Below are positions 13,901 through 24,240 of a stretch of DNA of 64,000 nt, in pieces; position 1 is the first letter of the stretch, and the number at the start of each line of letters is the position of its first letter. The DNA is taken from positions 72,501-136,500 of the forward strand of contig JAXRKP010000082.1 in the NCBI GenBank assembly GCA_037039925.1. Reading direction: 5' to 3'. The position numbers were made by a program, and so were the translations under genes. The DNA is from Doris montereyensis. Taxonomy: Eukaryota > Mollusca > Gastropoda > Nudibranchia > Dorididae. Under the pieces are notes generated by a model. That model saw only the letters and a list, made by a program, of their open reading frames with translations. It had not been told where the DNA came from and did not search any database.

Positions 13901-14816
13901 GCTATTAAACTATTAGAACTTTATAATGCTGTCAGTGTCTTGCTTTGTCATAAAAGGGTCGATGTACAAATAAGGACTAATTGAGTTCCTTTCTTAAATA
14001 AAGTGAAATCAAATTAATCAACTCTGTCTCCTGTTCTCTCTCACTCTCTTGTTCTCTCTGTTTGTCTCTCTTTCTCATAAAGGCAAAGGGCTGTTCAATA
14101 ATTCTAAAAAACATAGCAGTACCCTATAGGCTACATTCAAATTTACAATATATATATATATAAACTAATGAATTTACACGGGCAATCACAACGCGTAAGC
14201 ATATAAAACTCTAACTTAAGCGTGGGCATGTTTTACTTTCTGCCTTGCAGTGGCAACACACACACAGGTCCCTTTCACCCAACCCATGGCGATAAACACT
14301 CTCTGTGCATTGTTGTTCAAGATGGCCCGAGGCGAGTTTCATGTCTTGGAATGGTATTTGGTAGATCTAACTAGTCTCTAGACTGAGTAGACTGACTAGA
14401 GTCACTACAGACTGGAGATCATTATCATCTAGATCTAGATATATCTTCTAGTACTTAGATCTAGATTCTCTTATATCTAGAGATTTAAGATCTAAATCTA
14501 GATTAGATCTAAATTCTAGATCTATCGAGAGTTAAATATTGTTGAAGATGAAATAATACAATATAGACTCTAGTAAATAGATTTATCAGAGGAAAAACTA
14601 GATTCTAGCTCTAGATGCACATTTACATCTAGATGTAGATCTAAATCCATTATATTTATCTGGTCTTCGTGTATGATTTCATCATGAAAATAAAAATAAT
14701 AATATTCAGCATTCACCGACCTTTTTGTCGTTTTTTGGAAGGCCCCAGAGCAGATAAGCTCCAGCAGCAGCGGTTATCAGAGTACCACCCAAACCAAAAA
14801 CAAATCTGGACAGCAT
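4523..14816 (-). CDS. USP30: USP30-like ubiquitin carboxyl-terminal hydrolase (8 exons)
   Basis: This is a deubiquitinase of the USP (C19) family. Known USP30 is anchored in the mitochondrial outer membrane, where it trims ubiquitin and opposes PINK1-Parkin mitophagy. Exons (minus): 14721-14816, 10244-10411, 9469-9567, 7683-7781, 7222-7420, 6741-6881, 5545-5744, 4523-4934, about 470 codons against 517 residues in the human protein. Visible in order: an N-terminal hydrophobic anchor ending YLLWG; Cys box GLENIGNSCF; EEQ-DAH block; CxxC pairs LHCMACG and VECKGCAK; LCLHL block; GHFVSYR His box; and a C-terminus ending SSEAYMLFYERV. The human catalytic Ser (as I recall, a Cys-His-Ser triad) is matched by Ser in WLTSD. 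GT/AG boundaries are present throughout. Frame slips and one in-frame TGA (9536-9538) interrupt exons 2-8, so either the consensus contains indels or this is a young pseudogene. Identity is strong; functionality is unproven. Confidence 0.93.
5545..5744 (-). CDS. USP30: USP30-like exon 7: LPQxLCLHL block
   Basis: The acceptor is 'tatctttccag' and the donor 'gtgagac'. It encodes LPQVLCLHLSRNQWMNNG, the conserved USP segment after the second CxxC, then DYDHVSF and MDEFLYN in shifted frames. At least two single-base slips separate these blocks, and the last ~20 codons before the donor are also out of frame. Confidence 0.88.
6218..6503 (-). mobile_element. SINE, family A, in USP30-like intron 6
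   Basis: Same layout as the copy at 3794-4097. The AATC-type tail is at 6218, the core 'gtaggtggatcgacacc' (minus strand) lies in the middle, and a tRNA-like head with 'ggttcgagcc' ends near 6500. It lies between exons 6 and 7. Confidence 0.85.
6741..6881 (-). CDS. USP30: USP30-like exon 6: second CxxC of the finger region
   Basis: It encodes MELEWLVEK, then, after a frame change in the A-run 'gaaaaag', FISYEIVEDVECKGCAK and FQKRVSIGK. The donor is 'gttagtatc'. The C-x2-C pair (CKGC) pairs with CMAC of exon 5 in the USP zinc-ribbon fingers. One A fewer in the run would restore a single frame and would also match the phase of exon 5, a strong hint of a homopolymer length error. Confidence 0.9.
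7222..7420 (-). CDS. USP30: USP30-like exon 5: first CxxC and VKYDVFDSL block
   Basis: The acceptor is 'gtggttgaag' before 7420 and the donor 'gtgagac' after LPPKLL. It starts with a linker (DPENVYQTKTEAV) in phase 0 with exon 4. It continues to LHCMACGARCPVKYDVFDSL and TLNLPPKLL, the most recognisable USP30 block in the window. A frame slip just before QLHC is likely, because an alternative frame reads NQGLLAS there. Confidence 0.92.
7683..7781 (-). CDS. USP30: USP30-like exon 4: DAHE..FH / LFDV block
   Basis: The acceptor is 'tttctcattcag' and the donor 'gttactc'. It is 33 codons in phase 0. It reads DAH, then a locally garbled GAVSR where USP proteins have ELFH-like residues, then LTETLDEETSRYPRVVSLFD. 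A one-base insertion after DAH compensated by a one-base loss about 12 bases later explains the block; read in the shifted frame it is ELFH. Confidence 0.9.
8640..8790. repeat. CT-rich low-complexity tract in USP30-like intron 3
   Basis: Pyrimidine-rich imperfect (CT)n and CCCT tracts. A plus-strand 78-codon ORF through it is a low-complexity artefact. Confidence 0.8.
9469..9567 (-). CDS. USP30: USP30-like exon 3: VLNNEDE...LRxxGW...EEQ
   Basis: The acceptor is 'tattaattgcag' and the donor 'gtgtgtg'. It reads VLNNEDEMNP, an in-frame TGA (9536-9538), LYNPSKVLYALRTRGWN, then after a one-base slip TGEEQ, which joins DAH of exon 4 as in other USP30 proteins. Phase matches exon 2 (ILK + V). The stop and the slip are the clearest lesions in the gene. 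Confidence 0.85.
9997..10240 (-). mobile_element. SINE, family A, 5'-truncated
   Basis: Tail-side sequence ('ttgatttgatatacccacatcc') and core ('gactaggtgttgatcc') are present. The tRNA-like head is missing, and homology ends shortly after a G-run at about 10200. It abuts exon 2 of the USP30-like gene on its 3' side. Confidence 0.75.
10244..10411 (-). CDS. USP30: USP30-like exon 2: catalytic Cys box
   Basis: The acceptor is 'ggcttttcag' and the donor 'gtatttg'. It reads KISV, then after one missing base (probably a CCC run reduced to CC) GLENIGNSCF, with the nucleophile Cys codon at 10374-10376 on the complement. NSLLQRL follows in the next frame, then ACPSLYRWLKSS. Three slips in 168 bp, yet each block matches the GLVNLGNTCFMNSLLQ region of USP30. 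Confidence 0.9.
11066..11335. repeat. Homopyrimidine imperfect minisatellite
   Basis: About 270 bp of almost pure C/T on the plus strand, built of loose units like 'ctccaccccttctctctctattcttcaa'. It is the source of a spurious 168-codon plus ORF. It lies in intron 1 of the USP30-like gene. Confidence 0.85.
11985..12125 (-). mobile_element. SINE, family C, partial
   Basis: On the minus strand the core reads 'ggtaggtcc...ctttcctttc...catcttgctgtttcctctt' and the tail 'gtaaatgtcaatgaaac'. The same block recurs at 26.8, 31.45, 33.57, 34.64 and 47.04 kb. Confidence 0.7.
12130..13690. other. No gene recognised (USP30-like intron 1)
   Basis: Mixed intronic sequence without recognisable coding blocks. 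Short ORFs on the plus strand (12795-13186) show no family motif and oppose the host gene. Confidence 0.5.
13697..13795. repeat. (CT)n/(GTCT)n microsatellite
   Basis: An imperfect pyrimidine-rich array of about 100 bp. A second short one follows at 14020-14075. Confidence 0.85.
14345..14660. repeat. Cluster of AGATCT/TCTAGA palindromic hexamers
   Basis: Repeated, irregularly spaced 'tctagatctagat' words on both strands by self-complementarity. Similar clusters lie at about 6000, 11505, 19515, 55020-55870 and 59480. This one is just inside intron 1, about 60 bp from exon 1 of the USP30-like gene. Confidence 0.8.
14721..14816 (-). CDS. USP30: USP30-like exon 1: N-terminal membrane anchor
   Basis: The start ATG is at 14814-14816 and the donor 'gtcggtg'. 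It encodes MLSRFVFGLGGTLITAAAG then AYLLWGLPKNDKK. It has one hydrophobic, Gly/Ala-rich helix followed by a basic stretch, as in the USP30 outer-membrane anchor (human pattern ...AAALAAGIYVIWG). This exon has no lesion. The start was chosen because it is the only Met upstream of the helix in this frame. Confidence 0.85.
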
Positions 14817-15011
14817 TATTAAGCACACAATACGAGGTAATCACTGTAATCAAACTAAAACATAGATAGTCCTCAGTGTGAAAGTCAGTTCAGACATCTT
14901 TATCTAAGACTCTTTTACGTGAGACACTGCACAAACGAAGATCACTGAGGGCGGTTTCACTTTGTTTATTTTCTAAATGGGGAGAGTTACCGTTGCGACA
15001 CTCCTTCTCCC

Positions 15012-15175
<164 letters not shown>

Positions 15176-15249
15176 ACGCATGCACATTCACACTAATACA
15201 TTCAAAGAAAGACTTAACGCAATGCCTCAAACCTGAGTACTCGAGTCCC

Positions 15250-16350
15250 ATGAATGTGGCAGTCGTGGTGGTTTGGGAGGGGGTGGACATGACGGTGGGT
15301 ACAAGAAGCTGACAGTCTGTGTCAGTCGTGGCGGTGATGGTTTGGGGTAGGGGGCATGACGGTGGGTACAAGAAGCTGACGATCTGTGTCAGTCATGGTG
15401 GTGGTGGTGGGGGGTAGGGCGGCATGACGGTGGGTACAACAAGCTGACAGTCTGTGTCAGTCGTGGTGATGCGAGTTTGGGTTGGGGGGGGGTTCCTTGG
15501 CGGTGAGTATGAGAAGCTGACGATCTGTGTCAGTCATGGTGGTGGTGTTGGTTGGGGGTAGGGGGCATGACGATGGGTACAACAAGCTGACAGTCTGTGT
15601 CAGTCGTGGTGATGCGAGTTTGGGGTGGGGGGGGGGGGGGGGGGGGGTTCCTTGGCGGTGAGTATGAGAAGCTGACAGTCTGTGTCAGTCTGGATGGGGG
15701 TGGGCATGACGATGGGCACAAGAAGCTAACAGTCTGTGTCAGTCTAGATGGGGGGGTAGGCATGACGGTTGGTACAAGAAGCTGACAGTCTGTGTCAGTC
15801 GTGGTAGGGGGGTAGGCATGACGGGTGGGTACAAGAAGCTGACAATTTGTATCAGTCTAGGTGGGGTGGGCATGGCGGTGGGCACAAGAAGCTAACAGTC
15901 TGTGTCAGTCGTGGTGGGGTGGGGTAGGCATGACGGTGGGTACAAGGAGCTGACAGTCTGTGTCAGTCTGGGTGGGGTGGGAGTAGGCATGACGGTGGGT
16001 CCAAGAAGCTGACAGTCTGTGTCAGTCGTGGTGGGGGGGGGGGCATGACGGTGGGTCCAAGAAGCTGACAGTCTGTGTCAGTCTGGCTGGGGAGGGTGAA
16101 GCATGACGGTGAGTACAAGAAGCTGACAGTCTGTGTCAGTCGTGCGCGGGGGCGGGGGGGAGGGGGGTCCAAGAAGCTGACAGGAGCAATGGCGGAGTGG
16201 GTGACAAGAAGCTGACAGTCTGTGTCAGTTGTGCGGGGGGTGGGGGGAGTGGAGCATGATGGTGGGTTCAAGAAGCCGACAGTCTGTGTCAGTTGTGGTG
16301 GTGTGGGGGTGGGGCATGACGATGGGTTCAAGAAGCTTACAGTCTGTGTC
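15250..16350. repeat. G-rich minisatellite with hairpin core, about 15+ copies
   Basis: Units of roughly 55-75 bp have a nearly invariant core 'caagaagctgacagtctg' followed by 'tgtcagtc', then a variable G-rich spacer ('gtggtgggggtaggcatgacggtgggta'). The core holds the inverted repeat CTGACA-GTCTG-TGTCAG. G-runs reach about 20 bases near 15627-15647. Confidence 0.93.
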
Positions 16351-17616
16351 AGGCGCTTCTGTTTACGGCAGTCTATAAAATTGAAATGTCTGAAAAAGTC
16401 AACTCTATTGACTCTTTGGCTCTTGTGTTGTCTTCCACGTCTGTGCCCCTCCCTCAACCGTTCGTCCCTTGTAGGAGGCAGATCGTTTTGGAGAGGGTGT
16501 TGAGTCTCACTGAATGTCCCAAACAATACCAGTCTTCATCGTCTGACTTGACTGTTGCCAGGAGAGATTCTTGAGGGCCCAAGAGATCAGTCACCATGCT
16601 CATACATAATTGTTTGTTTTGTGCTTTCCGTACGATATGTGAAGCAGTCTCCGCAGGCAGTTGGTTTCGAAAGCCTGTATTCATCTCTCCTGGTCAGCTT
16701 TCAAGGGCACAGGTCTCACATCAGTATAGCGTGATTGAGACTACCATTCTTAACCTGTTATGTAGAGCTTGAGTTTCGATCGGAATCTGATGGTGCTCTT
16801 TCCTTCACTTTCACACCCTGTTCGATCTGGCCATCGTAGCCATGGATGCAGCAAATGGGAATCCGAATTTCTGCTGAGTGTATACAATGCACCATCTTGG
16901 GTCAATGTGGCTCCCAGGTACATGCATTTTAAATTGGCCAATTCTTCCAATGGTTCGCCATTTGTGATGATTTTAGCACTGGTAGTGGTGGCCAGTTTAT
17001 TCACCATGACCTTGGATTATTCTGTGCTGACCTTCACCTCATTTGCTGCTGCTCTTGTAACAAGTCTTTTCGTGGTCTTAGAACTCGTTGTGAGTTGTTC
17101 CTACCCCCTCTCCCTCCCCCATTAGATCGATGTCATCTGCAAATTGACGGTCGTAGATTGACCTGCAACCAAAGGCCATTGTGGTTTTGGAGGGTTTCTT
17201 GTATTAAGATTCTTTCTAGGAATAGGTTGAACAATAATGAGGAAAGGATGCAACCTTGTCTGACGCCGACTGCTGTTTTGGAATAATTCTCCTAGTTGCA
17301 AGAATGATCGATGAGGGCTTTGATAAGTACATCCTCTATGTTGAAATATTTGAGGGTATGCCATAGACTGTTGTGCCGAATTCTATCAAATTTTTTCTTC
17401 AAAAAGTCAATTAAGTTGTGAAATAAGTCTTGATGATGCGTGTTTTTCCATAAGGGCCCTGCGGTTGAAAATGTGTTCCACTGTGCTCCAGTCTACTTCT
17501 AAACTCTGTCTGTTCTTCGGCAAGTAATTCCTCAGCCTCTGTTTCTGGTCGGTTGAGGATCACTAGGAGCATAACTTTGTTTGGGTGACCGATAAGGCTT
17601 ATGGTTATGTAATCAT

Positions 17617-17901
17617 GAGGGGGCTCGGTAGTCCAAAGGTAGTGGGTTCGAGCCCCACTAACGGTTGAAAAAACTTCATGAAATTTTTCGAGTAAAATTT
17701 ACCCCCCCCCCCACCTGGTCCAGGTAGGTGGATCGACACCTAGTCCCAAGATAAAAAGGAGGTCCCGTGTGATATCACAACACTATGTGCACGTTAAAGA
17801 TCCCTTGGCTGTTTACAGGACAGTCAAGGCAAAATTAAAATTCCTACCAAAAACCACGAGATCACCTCAGTTAAGGATGTGGGTAAATCAAATCAAATCA
17901 A
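17617..17901 (+). mobile_element. SINE, family A, full length with 10-bp target duplication
   Basis: It has a tRNA-like head 'gggggctcggtagtcc' with B-box 'ggttcgagcccc', core 'ccaggtaggtggatcgacac' and tail 'gtaaatcaaatcaaatcaa'. ATGTAATCAT is directly repeated at 17607-17616 and 17902-17911, which proves retroposition into the LINE relic. It is the best reference copy of family A here. Confidence 0.95.
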
Positions 17902-18207
17902 ATGTAATCATAGACATTGTCTAAGAATTCATTTTTGGGGGGAGGGGTATACATATAAATAGAGATTGTGTCCATTCTCTGTGCCTTCTCGTTTGTTCCA
18001 AATCCTCTGGCAAATGGCTGTGGTGAAAGCTTGGGTTGCTCCATCACCTCCCAATTTCAGCTTTTCTGAAGGAACATTGTCAATTCCAGGTAATTTGCCT
18101 ACTCTAAGGCTTTTTGCAGCTGTTTCCACTTCCTCCTTTCACAGTCTTCAGTGTTCTGGACCGTTTACAGTATGGAGTTAATTGGGTGTAGTTTGTGGCT
18201 GTAAATG

Positions 18208-18515
18208 ACACGTCGATGGCCGAGTGATTATGCTGCCGCACTAGGGATGAATTGAGGTCCCGGGTTTGAATCCTATAAAAGCTAGGTATGACGTTGTGTT
18301 TCTTGGGGAAAACACTTTACACACATTGTCATATTCCCCACTCGACCCAGGCGCAAAAAAAAAAATGGGTACAAGCTCTAGCTTGAAGTAAAAACCTTGT
18401 GCAAGTTAACGTTCTGTCCAGGCGGTGAAATTCATCACATGTTCCGCTTCACGCTATAGAAACCAGGATAATCTCCAGCTCTATGGGCTGTAATGGCCTT
18501 GAAGGAAATATCCTT
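18208..18515 (+). mobile_element. SINE, family B, full length
   Basis: A tRNA-Ser/Leu-like head ('gatggccgagtgatta', B-box 'gggtttgaatcc') is followed by a body ending 'tggccttgaaggaaa'. It is inserted in the LINE relic between blocks TEYCNDLY and SHKLHP, and imperfect TGTAAA(T/G)G words flank it. Minus-strand copies lie at 24.1/25.3, 26.6, 30.4, 43.4 and 48.0 kb. Confidence 0.88.
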
Positions 18516-18664
18516 TTTTTGTGATTGTAAAGGTCGTTGCAGTATTCTGTCAACCTCTTCAGGACCATTTCATGTTCGGCCAAAAAGCCTTCTGTTCGTA
18601 TCGTCAATGACAACAACACTGCTCTTGTCTGGCTAGTGTTGGTGAAAGCTTTGAGAATGTTTCA

Positions 18665-18949
18665 GGCACACAGTAGTCCACAGGCAAGGTGTCGGCCTCT
18701 CAACCAAAAGGCAGTGGGTTCGAACTCCGCCAACAGTTGAGCAATTTTCTCGAGTCGTTTCGAGCAAATGTATCCCCCCCCTCCTGGTCCAGGTAGGTGG
18801 ATCCACATCTAGTCCCATCGGAGACGAACGATACAAATATCCCTTGGCTGTTTTCAGGGCAGTCCGGGCAAAATTAAAATCCTCCAAAAAAAAAACAACA
18901 ACAAACTGAGATCATCTTAGTTGTGGATGTGGGTAAATCAAATCAAATT
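18665..18949 (+). mobile_element. SINE, family A, full length
   Basis: The head has 'gggttcgaactcc', the core 'ccaggtaggtggatcc' and the tail 'gtaaatcaaatcaaat'. It lies immediately beyond the recognisable 5' part of the LINE relic. No clear target duplication was found. Confidence 0.85.
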
Positions 18950-19196
18950 GCATCCCTGTCTCAGTGGCATGGCATTGATCCTCCTCTATCCATTCTGTTT
19001 TGGCTGTTCTCATTTTCTTTCTGACCTCACTGTGGACATGTTGATTATTGAATCCTTGCGTCTTCACATGCAAGTTTCCTCCCCTCTCTGGTTTCAGACT
19101 TGTCGCATAGGTCTAAGACTTCATTTATCACCCAGACAGGATCTTCTTGCCTTGGCTCCCTTAGACTACTCTACTGTTGTGAGTAGCACACCTCTG

Positions 19197-19199
<3 letters not shown>

Positions 19200-19292
<93 letters not shown>
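19200..19292. repeat. (AT)n microsatellite, about 90 bp
   Basis: A pure alternating TA/AT tract. Confidence 0.97.
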
Positions 19293-19294
<2 letters not shown>

Positions 19295-19299
19295 CATTC

Positions 19300-19660
19300 T
19301 CTCTATCTCGTTTTCGCCTTTTATCTCGTTTTCGCCTTTTTACTTACTTATTTTCATATTTTTTATTTCATTCTATATCTGAACCTTCCATCTCGCTCCT
19401 ATATATTCTTCATTTTTCCTTCTACTCATTCTTGTTATCATCACCGTCTTTTTCTTTCTTTCTTCTTCCTTTCTGGTTTTCTTCTGACATCACATTGTGT
19501 GGTGCCTTAGTGTTTAGATCTAGATCTAGATATTATTTATGTCTCGTTTGTTGTCTGACGAAGGGTTATACCCGAAATACCACGTGTTTGTTCTGTCTTT
19601 ATTGGTGGACTTGTCACTTCTAGTTATTGTCGTTTGTCCCTTTTTAGAAATACATTTCAA
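19300..19660 (+). repeat. Dispersed repeat P, 5'-truncated copy
   Basis: It shares 'cgccttttacttacttatt', a pyrimidine-rich stretch, 'cttctgacatcaca', then 'ctgacgaagggttatacccg' and 'gtttgttctgtctttattgg' with copies at 22385-23185 (plus) and 35385-35880 (minus), and with a short minus copy at 22216-22312. Its 5' side is replaced by the (AT)n tract. It may be a 3' end of a Penelope-like or LINE element; no protein is seen. Confidence 0.75.
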
Positions 19661-22080
19661 ATTTCTGTAATTAGTGTCACTGAGAAAAATACCTTCAAGT
19701 CGTGCTAGATCTTATCATACGGTAGAGGTATGAGCAATGTGCCAGTTTTACTATCAGTATCAGAAAAAAATGTATTGAAATGCTTTAATGGGAACTGATT
19801 TTTCCGTAACTAGATCGATCAATATGAGAGACAATTTTGTTGTATTGAAATGTTTTAATTGGAACTAATTTTTCTGCAACTGGATCTAATCTAGTAGTGA
19901 CTGGTATAATTTATGGACACATTTAAGCATTACGTGATTAAAGTATTATAAGATAACGTACAGCCCTCACATTTTTTTTCTGATACATGTAAACGTATCT
20001 GGATGAATGAACGTGCTCTCCCATTGATGTAGTTGTAGCGTAATTGGGTCATTTTGTAACCAGTGGCGTAGCTAAGTGTAAAGGCTTAGCCCCAACCTTA
20101 AAAATAATTTGAGTACAAGCCATATAAAAAAAGTTATCATTTTTAATTCTATTGTAATTTTCTACGTTCATTCCGAAAACATTGCGCTAGACTCTAGATC
20201 TCTAGGCCTAGCTCTATATACGTATGCAAATGGCCAATCGGTAGAGAGAGACCACTCTAAACACTACCAAACTTGGAAGAATACTATTATTCTTCCAAGC
20301 TACCAAACCATTAGATCTAGCCAATAAAATGAAAGGAAGGTTTGTATGCATAAAGCCTTTTCCACGCGGGTCTTCGCATACGGCTAAAAAATCTGACGTC
20401 ACTTCCCGTGACAACCTCGACCTCTGGTTCTAAACAGTGAACCAAAATGGCGGCCATCCTGTTTCTCTATATATGCTTTTACTTGCTTTAGTTCAATGCT
20501 TTGTACCAGGTAGCAATCGTCAGTCAACGTCTATACTGACTTATGCCTTCCTGTCCATTGCAGTATCATCTACGTGATGAATTAATGAACCCAAATGAAT
20601 TTATATTGACATTTTGCAAAGTCTTCTACGGAACCGGTGCATGATCAATTATTGAATTGATAGACCGCGACTGCGCCTTGTTCTGCATACTGTATCTCAA
20701 TATACCAATAACTGGTGTTGTGTTCTCATATAATACATTCTGCTTTTAACAATGCCACCCTGAATAAGTTTTATTTTAAGGAATTCATCCTTATGGTATC
20801 GTTCTAGATAGTGTACATGAACTAGAGAGAAGATCATCATCGATACCATGGCTAAACATGCTGGTATTGAGGCTGACGCACTGCCAATGGGTCCCTGGGG
20901 AACTCGCAGCTTTCACACGCTTTCGATGATGTGATGAGGCTGACGCACCTCCGGTCTCAAATGTTTTTCAAATGGGTGCTGGGTACCCTTGAGTAATCAA
21001 CGCTTTTCATCGTGGTATCGTGCATTTAGGCCGAATTTAGGCCGATACGCCAATGACAGCGAGAAGCTTTCAAGGTTGGCCCAGTGACCAAGATATACTA
21101 ACGTCCGGCCTTGGCTCAACGAATGCGAACTCTTGGCGAGCGAGACAGTTAGGCGATGTAATATTAAACAGAAGAAGAATAAATGTGTTTCGGCCTCTCG
21201 CACATGATACATTATAAGTATAGTCAATACGTGTGTCTTATCATAAAATGTGTGTCGTGTGTAGGCAAGTTAGAAATAATAATTGTGATTTCCTTCTGTA
21301 CATTACGAGCGGTCAACGGGAAATACAATGTAGTTATGGTAGTAGTAACAATATTATACACAATACGTGTACTTCAATAACGCCACCCACCCCCCCCCCC
21401 CATCCCCAAAAGAAATAAGTCAATTTACCGGTACTAGGGTGTATGCCTAGCTCAAGGTCTAGTTTTCCTCATTTGTGTATGAGTATGAGCCATGAATTAC
21501 ACTGACAACCTCTTAAGTTAGTCTTAAGTATAAATTTGAACTCTCTCAGTTAGAGATGAAAAGTTTGAGATGACGAGTGCAATATTTTGTAGAGCTTATA
21601 GATCTACATTGTATAAACAGTTGTTTGCATTATTATGAGACAACAACTGACAAGGTCATGAAAATCAGCTACATGTCTCTGACAAGTCTAGCTTCGACTC
21701 TGTGTAATACATTATGTACCGGTAGTTTGCAATCCTCTGTCTTCTTCTTTTCCCCCCTTTTGTATTAAACAATAGGCTATCATCCGCGGGAAAAAAAAAA
21801 AGGTTTTAATTTGGTACCCATTGATATACAATTAAACCTTGCTATGCCGCCAACTTACTGCTATGCGATTGGTGTTTTAAAAGAAATGGCGTGAAAACGA
21901 AAGCACCCTCAGTCAGTATCAAGGGAGATAATTAATGCCGATGTAAAGTACACACGTGTAGATCAACAAGAAATGGAGGAGGGGGGGGGGGGGGTTAATC
22001 CGACAATGCATGTAGCCCCACTGCATGTGAAAATGCTACTATAGTATTAGATATGATCGTTTATTATAGACGATCTTTGG
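19661..22080. other. No gene recognised
   Basis: Intergenic sequence. At 20061 'cagtggcgtagctaag' resembles a hAT-type end, but no partner was found. At 20437-20475 'accaaaatggcggcc' looks like a translation start, but its frame closes after 13 codons. A ~65-bp imperfect duplication around 'gaggctgacgca' occurs at 20868 and 20937. Confidence 0.4.
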
Positions 22081-22104
22081 TAGTGAAAGCAGTAGTTATC
22101 AGTA

Positions 22105-22215
<111 letters not shown>

Positions 22216-22384
22216 GCAGCAATAGTACGTGAAAAACGCCAATAGATGACAACCTCACCAATAGAGACAGAACAAACACGTGACGTTTCGGGTATAATAT
22301 ATCTATTGCCATTTCAGATAAATCGTTTGCAGTATCCCCTTGGATCTAATTGAAACAACGCATTTGTACACATTCGCATCTTTA

Positions 22385-23185
<801 letters not shown>

Positions 23186-23191
23186 AGTACT

Positions 23192-23560
<369 letters not shown>

Positions 23561-23689
23561 GTGCTGTAGTAGTGGTAATTCTTTGTTGTGTAGGTCCTGG
23601 TAGGCTGATGGCAGTATATTGAGTTATTTCATTGCTTTTGTATAATACTCTCTGAATACTCTGATCCATACTTACAAAGGGTTGAATGA

Positions 23690-23850
23690 AAGCGGGTGGC
23701 GGTATGGCGAGGTTTGAGTGAGTGGACTAAGAAAACTAGTGGATCCAAGACAGTCCCTTGGGTGATCCCTGAAACTGAAAGACAAAGTACCTTCAACGAG
23801 CCACTGAGCATTTCATTTTCATTTTGTGAATTCCTGACCGACACTGAGGT
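23690..23850 (-). pseudogene. Fragment of non-LTR reverse transcriptase (CR1/Jockey-like)
   Basis: The minus strand reads SGITQGTVLDPLVFLVHSL, which matches the GVPQGSVLGPLLFLLYIND box (RT motif B) of CR1/Jockey-type LINEs. No catalytic FADD box follows. Short relic. Confidence 0.75.
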
Positions 23851-24049
23851 GAAGGCACTTGCTACATGGACTAAAGACTAGAGTAGAGGTCTGTGTTCAA
23901 TTAACTTACATACGATAACAGTAAACAGCATGTCTTTGTGAGCTTTCTACCTATCGTTCACTAATAGTTACTGTTGGGGAGAACAATCTTAGAAGTTGAA
24001 TCACACCACATACGTGAGCTAGGGCATCAGCTGGTAGTAGTGGTAGTGC

Positions 24050-24240
24050 CTGATGTCTCTTCGTGTAAAGTTCCTCATTTCAAGGCCATTACAGCTCAAA
24101 GAGCCGGAGCTTATCCTGGTTTCTATAGCGTGTAAGGGAACAGGTGATAATAAATACCTCCTGGACAGGACGCAAGTCTGACGCAGATTTTTTACTACCA
24201 AGCATTTTCACCTGGGTAGAGTGGGGACAATGCGTGTTAA
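24050..24240 (-). mobile_element. SINE, family B, tail-side part (split by a TTAA element)
   Basis: It matches the family B body ('ttcaaggccattacagc', 'ctcctggacaggacgc', 'cacctgggtagagtgggg') and stops exactly at 'gcgtgTTAA'. The continuation 'gtatctttcccaagaaacac' resumes at 25283 after the inserted element and ends near 25345 at the tRNA-like head remnant. Confidence 0.9.

Larger units (their letters stand above)
16372..18667 (-). pseudogene. LINE reverse transcriptase relic (RTE/CR1-like), split by SINEs
   Basis: Minus-strand blocks appear in the order expected for a non-LTR RT. Near 18540-18660 is TEYCNDL; at 17930-18150 EDCER...AAKSLRVGKLPGIDNVPSE; near 17130-17300 a remnant of the region before the catalytic box (LGELFQ); at 16750-17000 TTSAKIITNGEPLEELANLK then YLGATL; at 16380-16680 LLGPQESLLATVK, GHSVRLNTLSKTI and an RRGR tail. 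Frames change repeatedly, so it is not functional. Insertions at 17617-17901 and 18208-18515 interrupt it. Its 5' end is lost; family assignment is by motif recall. Confidence 0.88.

Noticed and set aside
15250..16350. Regular repeats with spacers, CRISPR-like in look
   Set aside because: The spacers are related to each other and G-rich, the context is eukaryotic, and there are no cas genes; it is a minisatellite.
19555..19600. Hammerhead-ribozyme-like core CTGACGA...GAAA in repeat P (also near 35490 and 22290)
   Set aside because: Stem II can form, but no complementary stem I strand and no proper cleavage triplet were found; one copy has GAAA altered.
20061..20110. hAT-type terminal sequence 'cagtggcgtagctaa'
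   Set aside because: No inverted partner or 8-bp duplication was found nearby.
20437..20490. Translation start 'aaaatggcggcc'
   Set aside because: The frame closes after 13 codons and no splice donor leads to a recognisable exon.
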